Source: Streptomyces diacarni (GTDB lineage: Bacteria; Actinomycetota; Actinomycetes; Streptomycetales; Streptomycetaceae). From it: DNA of 64,000 bases. Of the stretch, positions 46,122 to 53,809 are shown in pieces. The position numbers and the translations under genes are program-made. The stretch's first letter is position 1; each line of letters starts with the position of its first letter. Below the pieces are notes generated by a model. The model did no database searches and was not told where the DNA came from. It was given only the letters and a program-made list of their open reading frames with translations. The stretch spans positions 186,001 through 250,000 of the forward strand of contig NZ_QOIN01000042.1 of NCBI RefSeq assembly GCF_003323715.1, read 5' to 3'.

Positions 46122-48308
46122 TCAGCTGTTGCGCTTCCAGCGCGGCTTGTCGGCGCGGCGGTCCGGGGTGCGCGGGCCGCCACGGCCCGGGCCGTGGGAC
46201 GTGGAGCGGCTGTCGCCGCTGCGGCCGTGCGGCCGGCGCTCGTCGCGGCTGTCACGGCGGTAGGGGCGGTCGCCGCCGCGGAAGCCGTCACGGCGGAAGG
46301 CGCGGTCGCCACCGTCGCGGCGGTAACCGCCGCGGGCGCCGCCGTCACCGCTGTCCCTGCCACCGTCCCGACGGTCCCGGTCGCGGTCGCGGTTGCCGTT
46401 GCCGTTGCCGTATGGGCGCTCGTCGCGGCCCCTGTCGCGGTCACGGTCGCGACGGAAACCGCCCCGGTCGGTACCGCGGTCGGAGGAACGCCGGTCGCCG
46501 CGGTCGCGGTCGCCGTCGCGGCCGTAGGAACGGTCGCCACGGTCGCGGTTGCCGTACGAGCGGTCACCGCGGTCCCGGTCGCGGTTCTTGCGGTCGTAGG
46601 ACGGGCGGCCGCCGCGCTCGCCACGGTCGCGGTCGCGCTCGGCGCGCTCCCGCTCGCGGCGCTCCGCCTCGGCCTTCGCCTGGCGGGCGGCCTCCGCACG
46701 CGCCTCTTCGGCGGCCTGCTCGGCCTCCACCTCCGCGGCGGCCGCGACGGCGGCGTCCGCGTCCTCACCACGCTCGCGGGCGGCCCGCGCGATCAGCAGC
46801 GTGGCCTCCTCGCGCAGCTCGGCCGCGCGCTGCTGGGCCTTCTCCAGCTGGCGGTTGAGCTTCCTGGCCTCCCGCTCGGCCTGGCGGGCGGTGTTGACGG
46901 CCGACTCGGCCTGCACCTCGGTGAGGGAGCGGGCGCCGACGATGCGGGCCACTTCCTCATCGAAGACGTCACCCCGGCCGATGAGGTGCCGGGAGGCGTC
47001 CACCCCGGCGTCCTCCATGAGCCGGAAGATCTGCCGGCGCTGGTGGGGCAGGGCCAGGGAGACGACGGTCCCGGACTCGCCGGCCCGCGCGGTACGGCCC
47101 GAGCGGTGCAGGTAGTCCTTGTGGTCGCCCGCGGGGTCGACGTTGAGGACGAGGTCGATGCCGTCGACGTGGATACCGCGGGCCGCGACGTCCGTGGCGA
47201 CGAGCGTGTTGACCTTGCCGTCCTTGAAGTCCGCCAGCGTGCGGGTGCGGGCGCCCTGCGTCATGCCGCCGTGCAGCGCGTCGGCGCGCACCCCGGACTC
47301 ACACAGCTGTTCGGCCACCCGGTCGGCGCCGAGCTGCGTACGGACGAAGACGATCGTGCGGCCCTTGCGGCCGGCGATGGCGGCCGTCACCGGCGCCTTG
47401 TCGCGCGGCTTCACGATGAGCACGTGGTGCGTCATCGTCGTCACCGCGCCCTGCGCCGCGTCCACCTCGTGGGAGACGGGGTCGACGAGGTAGCGCCGCA
47501 CCAGGGAGTCGATCTCCTTCTCCATGGTGGCGGAGAACAGCATCCGCTGGCCGCCCTCGGGGACGAGGTCGAGGATCTCGGTCACCTCGGGCAGGAAGCC
47601 CAGGTCGGCCATCTGGTCGGCCTCGTCGAGGATGGCCGTCTTGACGTCGTCCAGGGAGCAGGACCCGCGGTTGATCAGGTCGCGCAGCCGACCGGGCGTG
47701 GCGACGAGGATGTCGACGCCCCGCTCCAGCGCGGAGATCTGGTTGGCCATCGACGTGCCACCGCACACCACCTTCAGCCTGAGGCCGAGCGTGTCGCCGT
47801 ACGGCTGGAGCGCGTCGGAGACCTGCATCGCCAGCTCGCGGGTCGGCGTGAGGATGACGCCGCGGGGGCGCTTGCGCTCCGTACGGCCGCCCGTCAGGCG
47901 GGCCAGCAGCGGCAGCCCGAAGGAGAGGGTCTTGCCCGAGCCGGTACGGCCCCGGCCCAGCACGTCCATGCCGGCGAGCGCGTCCGGGATGGTGGCGGCC
48001 TGGATCGGGAACGGCGCGGTCACACCGTTCTGGGCGAGCTTGCGGACGACGGCCTCGGGCAGCCCGAGGTCGGCGAACGTGGGCGTGGGCTCGGCCGCCG
48101 CCTCCTCCGCCTCCGCGGCGTCGGTCACCGACGTCTCCGCGGTCGCGGTCACCGCTTCCGCGACCGCGACCGCCGCTTCAGCGGACTCGGTCTCGGTCGC
48201 TTCGACGGTCCCGGTGGCCGTTTCCACGGTCACGGCCGTCTCTACGGTGCCTTCCGCCGCGTCGTCCGCGTGGGCGGGCTCGACGGCGTCATGGGTGGTT
48301 ACAGACAT
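46122..48308 (-). CDS. DEAD-box RNA helicase with RD/RGG-rich tail
   Basis: 728 aa. It begins with an acidic Thr/Glu/Ala-rich tail of about 70 residues. The helicase core then shows the Q motif (PFPIQAATIP), motif I GRTGSGKT, PTRELA, DEAD, SAT and HRSGRTAR. After about residue 450 comes a coiled-coil-like Glu/Ala/Arg stretch, then about 190 residues of RDRDRGDRSYG and RGG-like repeats ending RWKRNS, a tail that holds RNA. It remodels structured RNA, as in ribosome assembly or cold response. ATG 48308 is used; GGAAGG lies 11 bases upstream. Confidence 0.93.
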   Translation of the reverse strand: MSVTTHDAVEPAHADDAAEGTVETAVTVETATGTVEATETESAEAAVAVAEAVTATAETSVTDAAEAEEAAAEPTPTFADLGLPEAVVRKLAQNGVTAPFPIQAATIPDALAGMDVLGRGRTGSGKTLSFGLPLLARLTGGRTERKRPRGVILTPTRELAMQVSDALQPYGDTLGLRLKVVCGGTSMANQISALERGVDILVATPGRLRDLINRGSCSLDDVKTAILDEADQMADLGFLPEVTEILDLVPEGGQRMLFSATMEKEIDSLVRRYLVDPVSHEVDAAQGAVTTMTHHVLIVKPRDKAPVTAAIAGRKGRTIVFVRTQLGADRVAEQLCESGVRADALHGGMTQGARTRTLADFKDGKVNTLVATDVAARGIHVDGIDLVLNVDPAGDHKDYLHRSGRTARAGESGTVVSLALPHQRRQIFRLMEDAGVDASRHLIGRGDVFDEEVARIVGARSLTEVQAESAVNTARQAEREARKLNRQLEKAQQRAAELREEATLLIARAARERGEDADAAVAAAAEVEAEQAAEEARAEAARQAKAEAERRERERAERDRDRGERGGRPSYDRKNRDRDRGDRSYGNRDRGDRSYGRDGDRDRGDRRSSDRGTDRGGFRRDRDRDRGRDERPYGNGNGNRDRDRDRRDGGRDSGDGGARGGYRRDGGDRAFRRDGFRGGDRPYRRDSRDERRPHGRSGDSRSTSHGPGRGGPRTPDRRADKPRWKRNS

Positions 48309-48681
48309 GCGAAATGAGAACCTTCCGGAGTCACTGGCACGCGCCCATAACTCCGTGAATTCGCAAGGAACCGCCTCGATGCGGTCAGCCACGGCAGGGA
48401 GAGAACGCGCCACACGGCGCGCTGCGAGATGGCGCCGGGCAAATGGGATCAAACGATCTACCAGCATACGCGGCCGATACGCCGCGACGCAAACGGGGTC
48501 TGGCTGCCCGGCCACGCGGTGACCGGCACCCCCGCGGTGACCGGCACCCCCGCGGTGACCGGCACCCCCGCGGTGACCGGCGCCCCCGCGGCGGGCACCC
48601 CGCCGTGGCGGGGGCCATCCCACTCGGTGACGAGTGTCACGGGGCCCGCCCCGAAGCACGCCGGGCAGGCCCGAACAGCGC
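48309..48681. other. 370-bp intergenic region upstream of the DEAD-box gene
   Basis: A long 5' region for the helicase gene, common for cold-response helicases. Apart from the 18-bp tandem repeat at 48516-48587 I see no structure I can name and no convincing gene. Confidence 0.5.
48516..48587. repeat. 18-bp tandem repeat, four copies
   Basis: GCGGTGACCGGCACCCCC repeated three times exactly and once with a single change (GGCGCCCCC), without spacers, about 210-280 bases upstream of the DEAD-box start. Confidence 0.95.
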
Positions 48682-49368
48682 TCAGGCGAGGTGGGGCCGG
48701 ATCTGGCGGGAGTAGGTGTCGGAGCCGCTGGGGGAGGCCGTCGTCCGGGTCGGCGACGGTTCCGGATCGGGCTTGCTCGGGGTGGGGCTGGGCGAGGTCG
48801 TCGGAGAGCCCGGATCGTCACCGCCCGGCCCGCCCCCTGAGCCTCCCGAACCGCCCGTGCCACCGGTCGGCTGGGGGCGGGGGTGGTTGCGGTCACCGCC
48901 GGAGGAGCCGGAGTCACCGCCGGAGGCGTCGTCGCCGCCCGCGCCACCACTGTGCGCGCCGCCCGCGTCGGCGGAACGCCCGGCGTCGTCGTCCTTGCCG
49001 CGCTCGCCGCCCTCGTCCTGCTTGCCGTGCCGACCGCCCGTGGACCGCCCGTGGTCCCCGTCCCGGCCACCGGCCTCACGGTCGTCCCCGGCCACGCGGC
49101 CCTTGCGGTAGCCGGCGCCGTCGAGACCGCCCTCCGGTTCGGTCGCGCCGCCGTGGTCGTCGGAGCGGCTCCCCACGGGGGTCGTACCGCCCTCGCCCAC
49201 GTCGTCGGCGCCCTGCACCGTCATGCAGCCGCTGAGCGTGGAGACCGCCGCGAGCATGAGCGCGCCGACCGTCGTGGAGCGGGCGGCGCGGCCTGTGGAG
49301 TGTGCACCGCCCGTACCCGTGGGGGAAGCGGTATGGCCGGTACGGGCAGCGGGACGGGATCGGCGCAC
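48682..49368 (-). CDS. Low-complexity lipoprotein, function unknown
   Basis: 228 aa. A signal peptide with lipobox STLSGCM near residue 47. The rest is almost wholly Gly/Asp/Ser/Pro-rich (GGDDASGGDSGSSGGD, SPTTSPSPTPSKPDPEPSP) with no folded domain apparent, ending TYSRQIRPHLA. It is probably a surface-exposed, disordered lipoprotein. GTG 49368 is the start. Confidence 0.6.
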   Translation of the reverse strand: MRRSRPAARTGHTASPTGTGGAHSTGRAARSTTVGALMLAAVSTLSGCMTVQGADDVGEGGTTPVGSRSDDHGGATEPEGGLDGAGYRKGRVAGDDREAGGRDGDHGRSTGGRHGKQDEGGERGKDDDAGRSADAGGAHSGGAGGDDASGGDSGSSGGDRNHPRPQPTGGTGGSGGSGGGPGGDDPGSPTTSPSPTPSKPDPEPSPTRTTASPSGSDTYSRQIRPHLA

Positions 49369-49593
49369 GGTGGGACCTCCTGCGCGGGGGTTTCGGCGGG
49401 TGCCGTGCTCAACTGCCCGTCACCCCAACAGGTCACGCCTCACCGCGCACACGCCGAAGCGCACGCGGCGCGCCATCCGGCGCTCACACGCCCCGCCCGG
49501 CGCGTGCCCGGCCACCCGCGCCCCCGGATAAACCAGGGCCCAGCGACTCCCCCACGCCCCCGTAATCCCGCGCACTCCGCGCACTCCGCGACG

Positions 49594-49959
49594 TCACCCG
49601 TATCCCAGTGCGTGCAGCCTCTCGTCGTCGATACCGAAGTGGTGGGCGATCTCGTGTACGACGGTGATCTCGACCTCCTCCACGACGCCCTCCCGGCCCC
49701 CTCCGTCCTCGCGTTCGACCATCCGCAGGGTGGGCCCCCGGTAGACCGTGATGCGGTCGGGCAGGACGCCCGCGTACCACTCGCCGCGCTCGGTCAGCGG
49801 CGTGCCCTCGTACAGCCCGAGCAGCTCGGGGTCGTCCGCCGGGGGCTCGTCCTCGACGAACACCGCGACGTTGTCCATGAGCCGGGTCAACTCGGGCGGT
49901 ATCCGGTCGAGCGCCTCGGCGACCAGCTCTTCGAACTCCTCACGCGTCATCTCCAGCAC
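49594..49959 (-). CDS. Minimal zinc metallopeptidase-like protein (zincin)
   Basis: 121 aa. MTREEFEELVAEALDRIPPEL opens the protein and VVHEIAHHFGIDDERLHALGYG ends it: HEXXH plus a downstream acidic Asp/Glu and His, the minimal-gluzincin/metzincin pattern of this small actinobacterial family. GTG 49959 gives VLEMTREE; ATG 49950 is the alternative. Its substrate is unknown and it is likely cytoplasmic. Confidence 0.88.
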   Translation of the reverse strand: MLEMTREEFEELVAEALDRIPPELTRLMDNVAVFVEDEPPADDPELLGLYEGTPLTERGEWYAGVLPDRITVYRGPTLRMVEREDGGGREGVVEEVEITVVHEIAHHFGIDDERLHALGYG

Positions 49960-50120
49960 GCCCCCATTGTCGGCCAGCCGGCCCGCCGACGCCCTCCCCC
50001 GGGTGGACTTCCCCGCGCTCCCCCCAGTGGACGCGGGTGCCCTCCCTCGGCGGGCACCCGCACGCGGCACCGGCGGCCGGAACGGCATACGCACCCCCCA
50101 CAAGGGGCATACCGGCCGAC

Positions 50121-51839
50121 ATGGCCAGCGTTGCCACCAAGCCGTTGCGTGCCGCGGCGGGCTTGTACAGACAGCTCGCCGCCCACCTGAACGCCCGCCT
50201 CGCCCGTCACCGCCACCCGTCCCCACGCTCGACCCCGCGCGTGCCCCCGCCCGCGGAGCACCGGCGCACGCGAACGCACCCGTACCGGCGCGCCGCGGGC
50301 CTCGTCGTCGTGACACTGCTCGGTGGCTGGCTGGGGCTCCTGGTCGTCGGGAACGTCCGCACGCCGGTCGGCCCCGTCGACACGACGATGACGCTGCGGC
50401 CCTCCCTCACCGGGGGCACCAAGGTGAACGTCTCACCGCTGGGCGCGCTGGAGCTGCGCAGCCATACCGCGCCACTGCGGCTGGACGTGGACGTCGACCA
50501 GCTCGACCCGGAGCGCTCCGCGGCCCTCATCAACCACCCGGAGCGGATCGAGGGACTGGACGACGAGATCGGCCAGGACGTCCAGGCGGGGGCGCTCGAC
50601 CTCGGGCTGCGCTCGGCCGTCGCGGTACTGACCGGCTCGTGCGCGCTCGCGCTGGCCGTCTACCGCCGTCCGGGCACGGCGCTGCGCGCGGGCGGACTCT
50701 CCCTCGCCCTGCTGGTCGCCTCGGCCGGGACGGCGGCGGCGACGTGGAACCCGAAGTCGGTGCTGGAGCCGCGGTTCTCCGGGCTGCTGGCGAGCGCGCC
50801 GCAGGTGGTGGGCAACGCGCGCAGCATCGCGACCGAGTTCGACGTCTACCAGAAGGAGTTGGCCCGCCTGGTGACGAACGTCACCAAGCTCTACGACGCG
50901 ACGTCCACCCTGCCCGCGTACCAGCCCGACCCCTCGACGACGCGGGTGCTGCACGTCTCCGACATCCACCTCAACCCGGCCGCCTGGCACATCGTCCGCT
51001 CCCTGGTCGAGCAGTACGACATCGACGTGATCATCGACAGCGGCGACACCATGGACCACGGCACGGCCGCCGAGAACGGTTTCCTCGATCCGATCACCGG
51101 CCTCGGAGCCCCCTACGTGTGGGTACGCGGCAACCACGACTCCGCCGCCACGCAGAAGGCCGTCGAGGAACTGGCCGGCAAGGACGGCGCCCAGGTCCAC
51201 GTGCTCGACTCGGGGACGCCGGTGAACGTGGCGGGCCTGCGCCTCGCCGGCTGGGGCGATCCGCAGTTCACCCCGGACCGCTCCGTCGCACCCGAGGGCG
51301 ACCCCGCCGAACGGGACCGGGGCCGCAGACTGGCCGCCTCGCTGCGGGCCCAGCGGGCGGCCGGCACCCCGGTCGACATCGCCGTCGGACACAACCCGGT
51401 ACTGGCCGAGCAGACCGACGGGCTCGTCCCGCTCGCGCTCGCCGGGCACACGCACAACCGGAAGACCCGGGTACTGCCGCACGACACCCGGCTGATGACC
51501 CAGGGCTCGACCGGCGGCAGCGGACTGCGCGCCGTCGAGGGGGACGAGCCCGACAAGGTGCAGGCGTCCGTCCTCTACCTGGACAGGGACACCGACCGGC
51601 TCCAGGCGTGGGACGCGATCACCCTGGGCGGTCTCGGCCTGTCCAAGGCCGAGGTCTCCCGCCACCTTCCCGAAGAGGTGAAGCCGGGCGCACCCCCGTC
51701 CCCGCCCCTCTCGCCGTCTCCGTCGTCCACGTCACCTTCGTCGCCGTCGCCCTCGTCACCGTCGTCGCGGTCGTCGGGGGTGTCGCCGCCGTCGCCGTCG
51801 TCCAAGCCGACCGGCAACAGTCCCGCGACCGGCCGCTGA
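50121..51839 (+). CDS. Membrane-bound metallophosphoesterase
   Basis: 572 aa. An Arg-rich N-terminus, membrane helix about 58-78 (AGLVVVTLLGGWLGLLVVGNV), an outside domain, more hydrophobic segments near 175-215, then a calcineurin-like phosphoesterase: SDIHLN, DSGDTMDHG, GNHDS, GHNP and GHTHNRK, which bind two metals. The last 60 residues are a Ser/Pro tail. ATG 50121 is chosen at the start of the conserved ASVATKPLRAAAGLYRQLA stretch. The substrate is unknown; family members act on nucleotides or phospholipids. Confidence 0.9.
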   Translation: MASVATKPLRAAAGLYRQLAAHLNARLARHRHPSPRSTPRVPPPAEHRRTRTHPYRRAAGLVVVTLLGGWLGLLVVGNVRTPVGPVDTTMTLRPSLTGGTKVNVSPLGALELRSHTAPLRLDVDVDQLDPERSAALINHPERIEGLDDEIGQDVQAGALDLGLRSAVAVLTGSCALALAVYRRPGTALRAGGLSLALLVASAGTAAATWNPKSVLEPRFSGLLASAPQVVGNARSIATEFDVYQKELARLVTNVTKLYDATSTLPAYQPDPSTTRVLHVSDIHLNPAAWHIVRSLVEQYDIDVIIDSGDTMDHGTAAENGFLDPITGLGAPYVWVRGNHDSAATQKAVEELAGKDGAQVHVLDSGTPVNVAGLRLAGWGDPQFTPDRSVAPEGDPAERDRGRRLAASLRAQRAAGTPVDIAVGHNPVLAEQTDGLVPLALAGHTHNRKTRVLPHDTRLMTQGSTGGSGLRAVEGDEPDKVQASVLYLDRDTDRLQAWDAITLGGLGLSKAEVSRHLPEEVKPGAPPSPPLSPSPSSTSPSSPSPSSPSSRSSGVSPPSPSSKPTGNSPATGR

Positions 51840-51880
51840 GCTGCGGTGCGGCGGTGGCCCCTGTGCCGCTCGCATATGTT

Positions 51881-51910
51881 TTGGCGAACCGTCCACGCAT
51901 CCCATATGCT
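51881..51910 (+). promoter_or_regulatory. Promoter of the tRNA-Glu gene
   Basis: TTGGCG (51881-51886) and TATGCT (51905-51910) with an 18-base spacer, 47 bases before the tRNA. It fits the vegetative sigma consensus used by tRNA genes. Confidence 0.6.
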
Positions 51911-51956
51911 GCCGGAGCCTGCCATGGCGCTGTTCAGGCGCTTGGCGAAGCCACTC

Positions 51957-52029
51957 GCCCTCATCGTCTAGTGGCCCAGGACGCCGCCCTTTCAAGGCGG
52001 TAGCACGGGTTCGAATCCCGTTGGGGGCA
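51957..52029 (+). tRNA. tRNA-Glu (anticodon TTC), integration target
   Basis: 73 nt. Acceptor GCCCTCA/TGGGGGC, anticodon arm CCGCCCTTTCAAGGCGG with TTC, T-arm CGGGTTCGAATCCCG. Its last 24 bases plus one downstream base occur again at 62916-62940, so it is the attachment site of the island. Confidence 0.96.
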
Positions 52030-52030
52030 C
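52006..52030 (+). repeat. attL: 25-bp tRNA-Glu 3'-end repeat
   Basis: Starts CGGGTTCGAATCCCGTTGGG and ends GGCAC; identical to 62916-62940. This is the T-arm and acceptor 3' strand of tRNA-Glu, a classic tyrosine-recombinase attachment site. Confidence 0.9.
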
Positions 52031-52038
52031 GCAGAACG

Positions 52039-52068
52039 TTACGCATGCGAACTTGTTTGCATGCGTAA
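52039..52068. repeat. Inverted repeat just inside attL
   Basis: TTACGCATGC and GCATGCGTAA, 10-bp perfect arms around 10 bases, nine bases after attL. It could be a tRNA terminator or a recombinase arm site. Confidence 0.65.
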
Positions 52069-52069
52069 G

Positions 52070-52215
52070 CCTGATGGGGTGGAGCGGTTTGGAGTGCTCA
52101 CCACCCTGGACGGCTTGCGGATCACTTCGGTGAAGCACGCGGTTGGGTGGCCAGTCGATACGAGCGATCATTTGAAAAGCGGTAGGTCGCCAGTTCGATC
52201 CCGGCCCAGCCACTG
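52070..52215 (+). pseudogene. Ghost tRNA-Asp and tRNA-Phe genes
   Basis: GGTGGAGCGGTTTGGAGTGC and CACCACCCTG match the 5' half of the native tRNA-Asp (63185-63259); its 3' half is lost. About 40 bases on, GGTTGGGTGGCCAGTCGATA ... TTTGAAAAGCGG ... GGTCGCCAGTTCGATCCCGG ends CCCAGCCA, a decayed tRNA-Phe. The acceptor still pairs, but the anticodon stem (ATCAT/GCGGT) and T-stem carry mismatches. The order is that of the native cluster at 63185-63353. Neither copy should be functional. Confidence 0.75.
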
Positions 52216-52219
52216 TCAT

Positions 52220-52257
52220 GGGGATGCCCCTGACAGTATGACGTCAGGGACATCCCC
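52220..52257. terminator. Hairpin after the ghost tRNAs
   Basis: GGGGATGCCCCTGAC pairs with GTCAGGGACATCCCC (14 of 15) around eight bases. It sits where a tRNA-cluster terminator would be. Confidence 0.6.
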
Positions 52258-52812
52258 ACTCCTTTGCGCCAGCAAAGACCATCGCTGGCGGCAATCAGCC
52301 TTTCAGAGGCTTCATTGCTCACACGTCAGCACATGACTGATGCGGTTCCTGACCAGTGAGCTCCGTCCGCTCCCGCGCGAGACCCCTGCTGATCCGACGG
52401 CCACCGTCACGTCTTCGAACGCGGCGACCCCGACGACCTCCCGCAGGGCGGCCTTACCCTCGGACGCGTGATCACCGGCCACGAGTCCCAGGGTCTTAGC
52501 ACCGAGCAAGCTAGCTTCCGTGTACGGACCCCTACCGCGCCTCCGCCGGCCTCCCCCGGGATCGAGAACGGCACCGAGGAGCGCGTGACCCTCACAGAAC
52601 TGCCGTAGGAAGCCGTCCGGGGCCCATTCGCGCGACGCTATCGCGAGCCTGCCTACGCCGCACGCTGCCAGACCCGCCGAGACCGAGCGCCGAACCGTCC
52701 TTACTCTGACGTGACGCGGTCCCATGCGGCACACGACGCGGTCACGGCACCCGAGGGGCCGCCTTCCGCGCCGCCGTCGCTGTAGCCGCCGTGCTGTGAA
52801 ACGCAGGGCTTG
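52258..52812. other. 550-bp stretch with no supportable gene
   Basis: Open frames on both strands are short, lack good start signals and match nothing I recognise. A plus-strand stretch around 52405-52600 reads HVFERGDPDDLPQGGLTLGR and later VRTPTAPPPASPGIENG, without a start codon, and may be the remnant of a lost gene. Confidence 0.5.
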
Positions 52813-53661
52813 TCAGGGAGCGCCCCGGGCGGGGGAACCGCTGTCCACCGCCGTCTCATCCTCCGAGGCGGAGAGCGGGACGCTGTCGATCGCCTGCCCA
52901 CCGCGGTAATACCGCGAGGCGCTCGCGTATTCGGCGGGGCCCTCCTCGTACATGACGATGTAACCCCCAAGCGCCGTGATCTGCCAACCGCTTGAGGCCG
53001 CTTCTGAGATCCTCTTGAGGAGATCGTCGACCGAAAGCTGCACATCCGGGATGACCAGGTTGGCACTCCTCAGATCACCCGACTTCGCGTACCGGATGTT
53101 GTAAGGAAGCGATGCCTTGAGCGCTTCCAGCAGGTCCAGGACGTTTGTCTCGCCGGCCGTGAGGCCCTCGGCCGGCCGCGCGAGATCGATCGGATACAGC
53201 ACGTCGAAGTGGTTGGGCTTGAGAACGGTGTGGTCTCGCTGCCGACCGGGATCCCTGTTGCCGAAGCCGTTGTTGTTCCACGGGATCTCACCCAGATCCT
53301 TGTGGTGGTTGATGAGCAGCTGTTCCGGCGCCAGGGCCGAGAAGTCCTCCGCTACGTACAGGCACGAGAAGGTCATGTCGCTCGGCACGATTCCGCGGCG
53401 GCCCGAGATCTTCTTGAGGTGCTGTCGAAGTCTCACGGGAAGGGACTTGTCGGCTTTGCCTACATAGACGAAGTCGTCGTGCAGGTAGAGCTGGTAGACG
53501 CCAGGGCGCTCCAGCAGCTGGCCGATGCTCGCGTCGCTCAGCGGGGCTCTAGCCAGCGTGGCGAGATCCGTCGCGAGCTGATCGCCAAGCGCCTTCGTGA
53601 TGCTGAGGGTGAAGCTCCGGTGGAACGTTGCGCTTCCCGAGCGCCCCGCTGTCGCTGCCAT
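52813..53661 (-). CDS. Eco29kI-like GIY-YIG type II restriction endonuclease
   Basis: 282 aa. The GIY-YIG nuclease core is at residues 54-82: GVYQLYLHDDFVYVGKADK with the two Tyr-containing strands, then RLRQHLKKI supplying the catalytic Arg and His. It is followed by APEQLLINHH (Glu113) and IPWNNNGFGNRDPGRQRD (Asn). This set (Tyr, Arg/His, Glu, Asn) is the pattern of the Eco29kI family, which cuts CCGCGG; the specificity here is inferred by family. The gene is divergent from a cytosine-5 methyltransferase, as in a classical R-M pair. The C-terminal 100 residues are less conserved (LVIPDVQLSVDDLLKRISEAASSGWQI). Confidence 0.8.
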   Translation of the reverse strand: MAATAGRSGSATFHRSFTLSITKALGDQLATDLATLARAPLSDASIGQLLERPGVYQLYLHDDFVYVGKADKSLPVRLRQHLKKISGRRGIVPSDMTFSCLYVAEDFSALAPEQLLINHHKDLGEIPWNNNGFGNRDPGRQRDHTVLKPNHFDVLYPIDLARPAEGLTAGETNVLDLLEALKASLPYNIRYAKSGDLRSANLVIPDVQLSVDDLLKRISEAASSGWQITALGGYIVMYEEGPAEYASASRYYRGGQAIDSVPLSASEDETAVDSGSPARGAP

Positions 53662-53809
53662 GACCCCCGCCGCCCAACTCGTGATTCGTTCGGTGATACC
53701 GGTGTGGAGGCTACGACATCACAGATGTTTCTTCTGACCTATCGATAACTACTGCCACTACTCCGCGGTATGGTTTCCGTTGCATTGAACTGCAGGGAGT
53801 GGGTAGACC
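53662..53809. promoter_or_regulatory. Divergent promoter region of the R-M pair with a CCGCGG site
   Basis: 148 bp between the nuclease and methyltransferase starts, AT-richer than the rest. CCGCGG occurs at 63-68 bases into its last hundred (53763-53768), close to the methyltransferase start. If the methyltransferase recognises this sequence, methylation here could feed back on its own transcription. The sequence is common by chance in GC-rich DNA. Confidence 0.4.

Noticed and set aside
48516..48587. CRISPR array
   Set aside because: Repeat units are directly adjacent with no unique spacers; no cas genes in the window. The same applies to the repeats at 43641 and 35740.
48458..48640. Minus-strand 60-codon frame with VPVTAG repeats
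   Set aside because: It is produced by the 18-bp DNA repeat; no start signal or homology.
52061..52336. 91-codon plus-strand frame starting MRKPDGVERF
   Set aside because: It runs through the ghost tRNA genes and the hairpin, so it is not a protein gene.
52312..52734. 140-codon minus-strand frame near the left end of the island
   Set aside because: No ribosome site, no recognisable motif; composition like non-coding DNA. An integrase was looked for here and not found.
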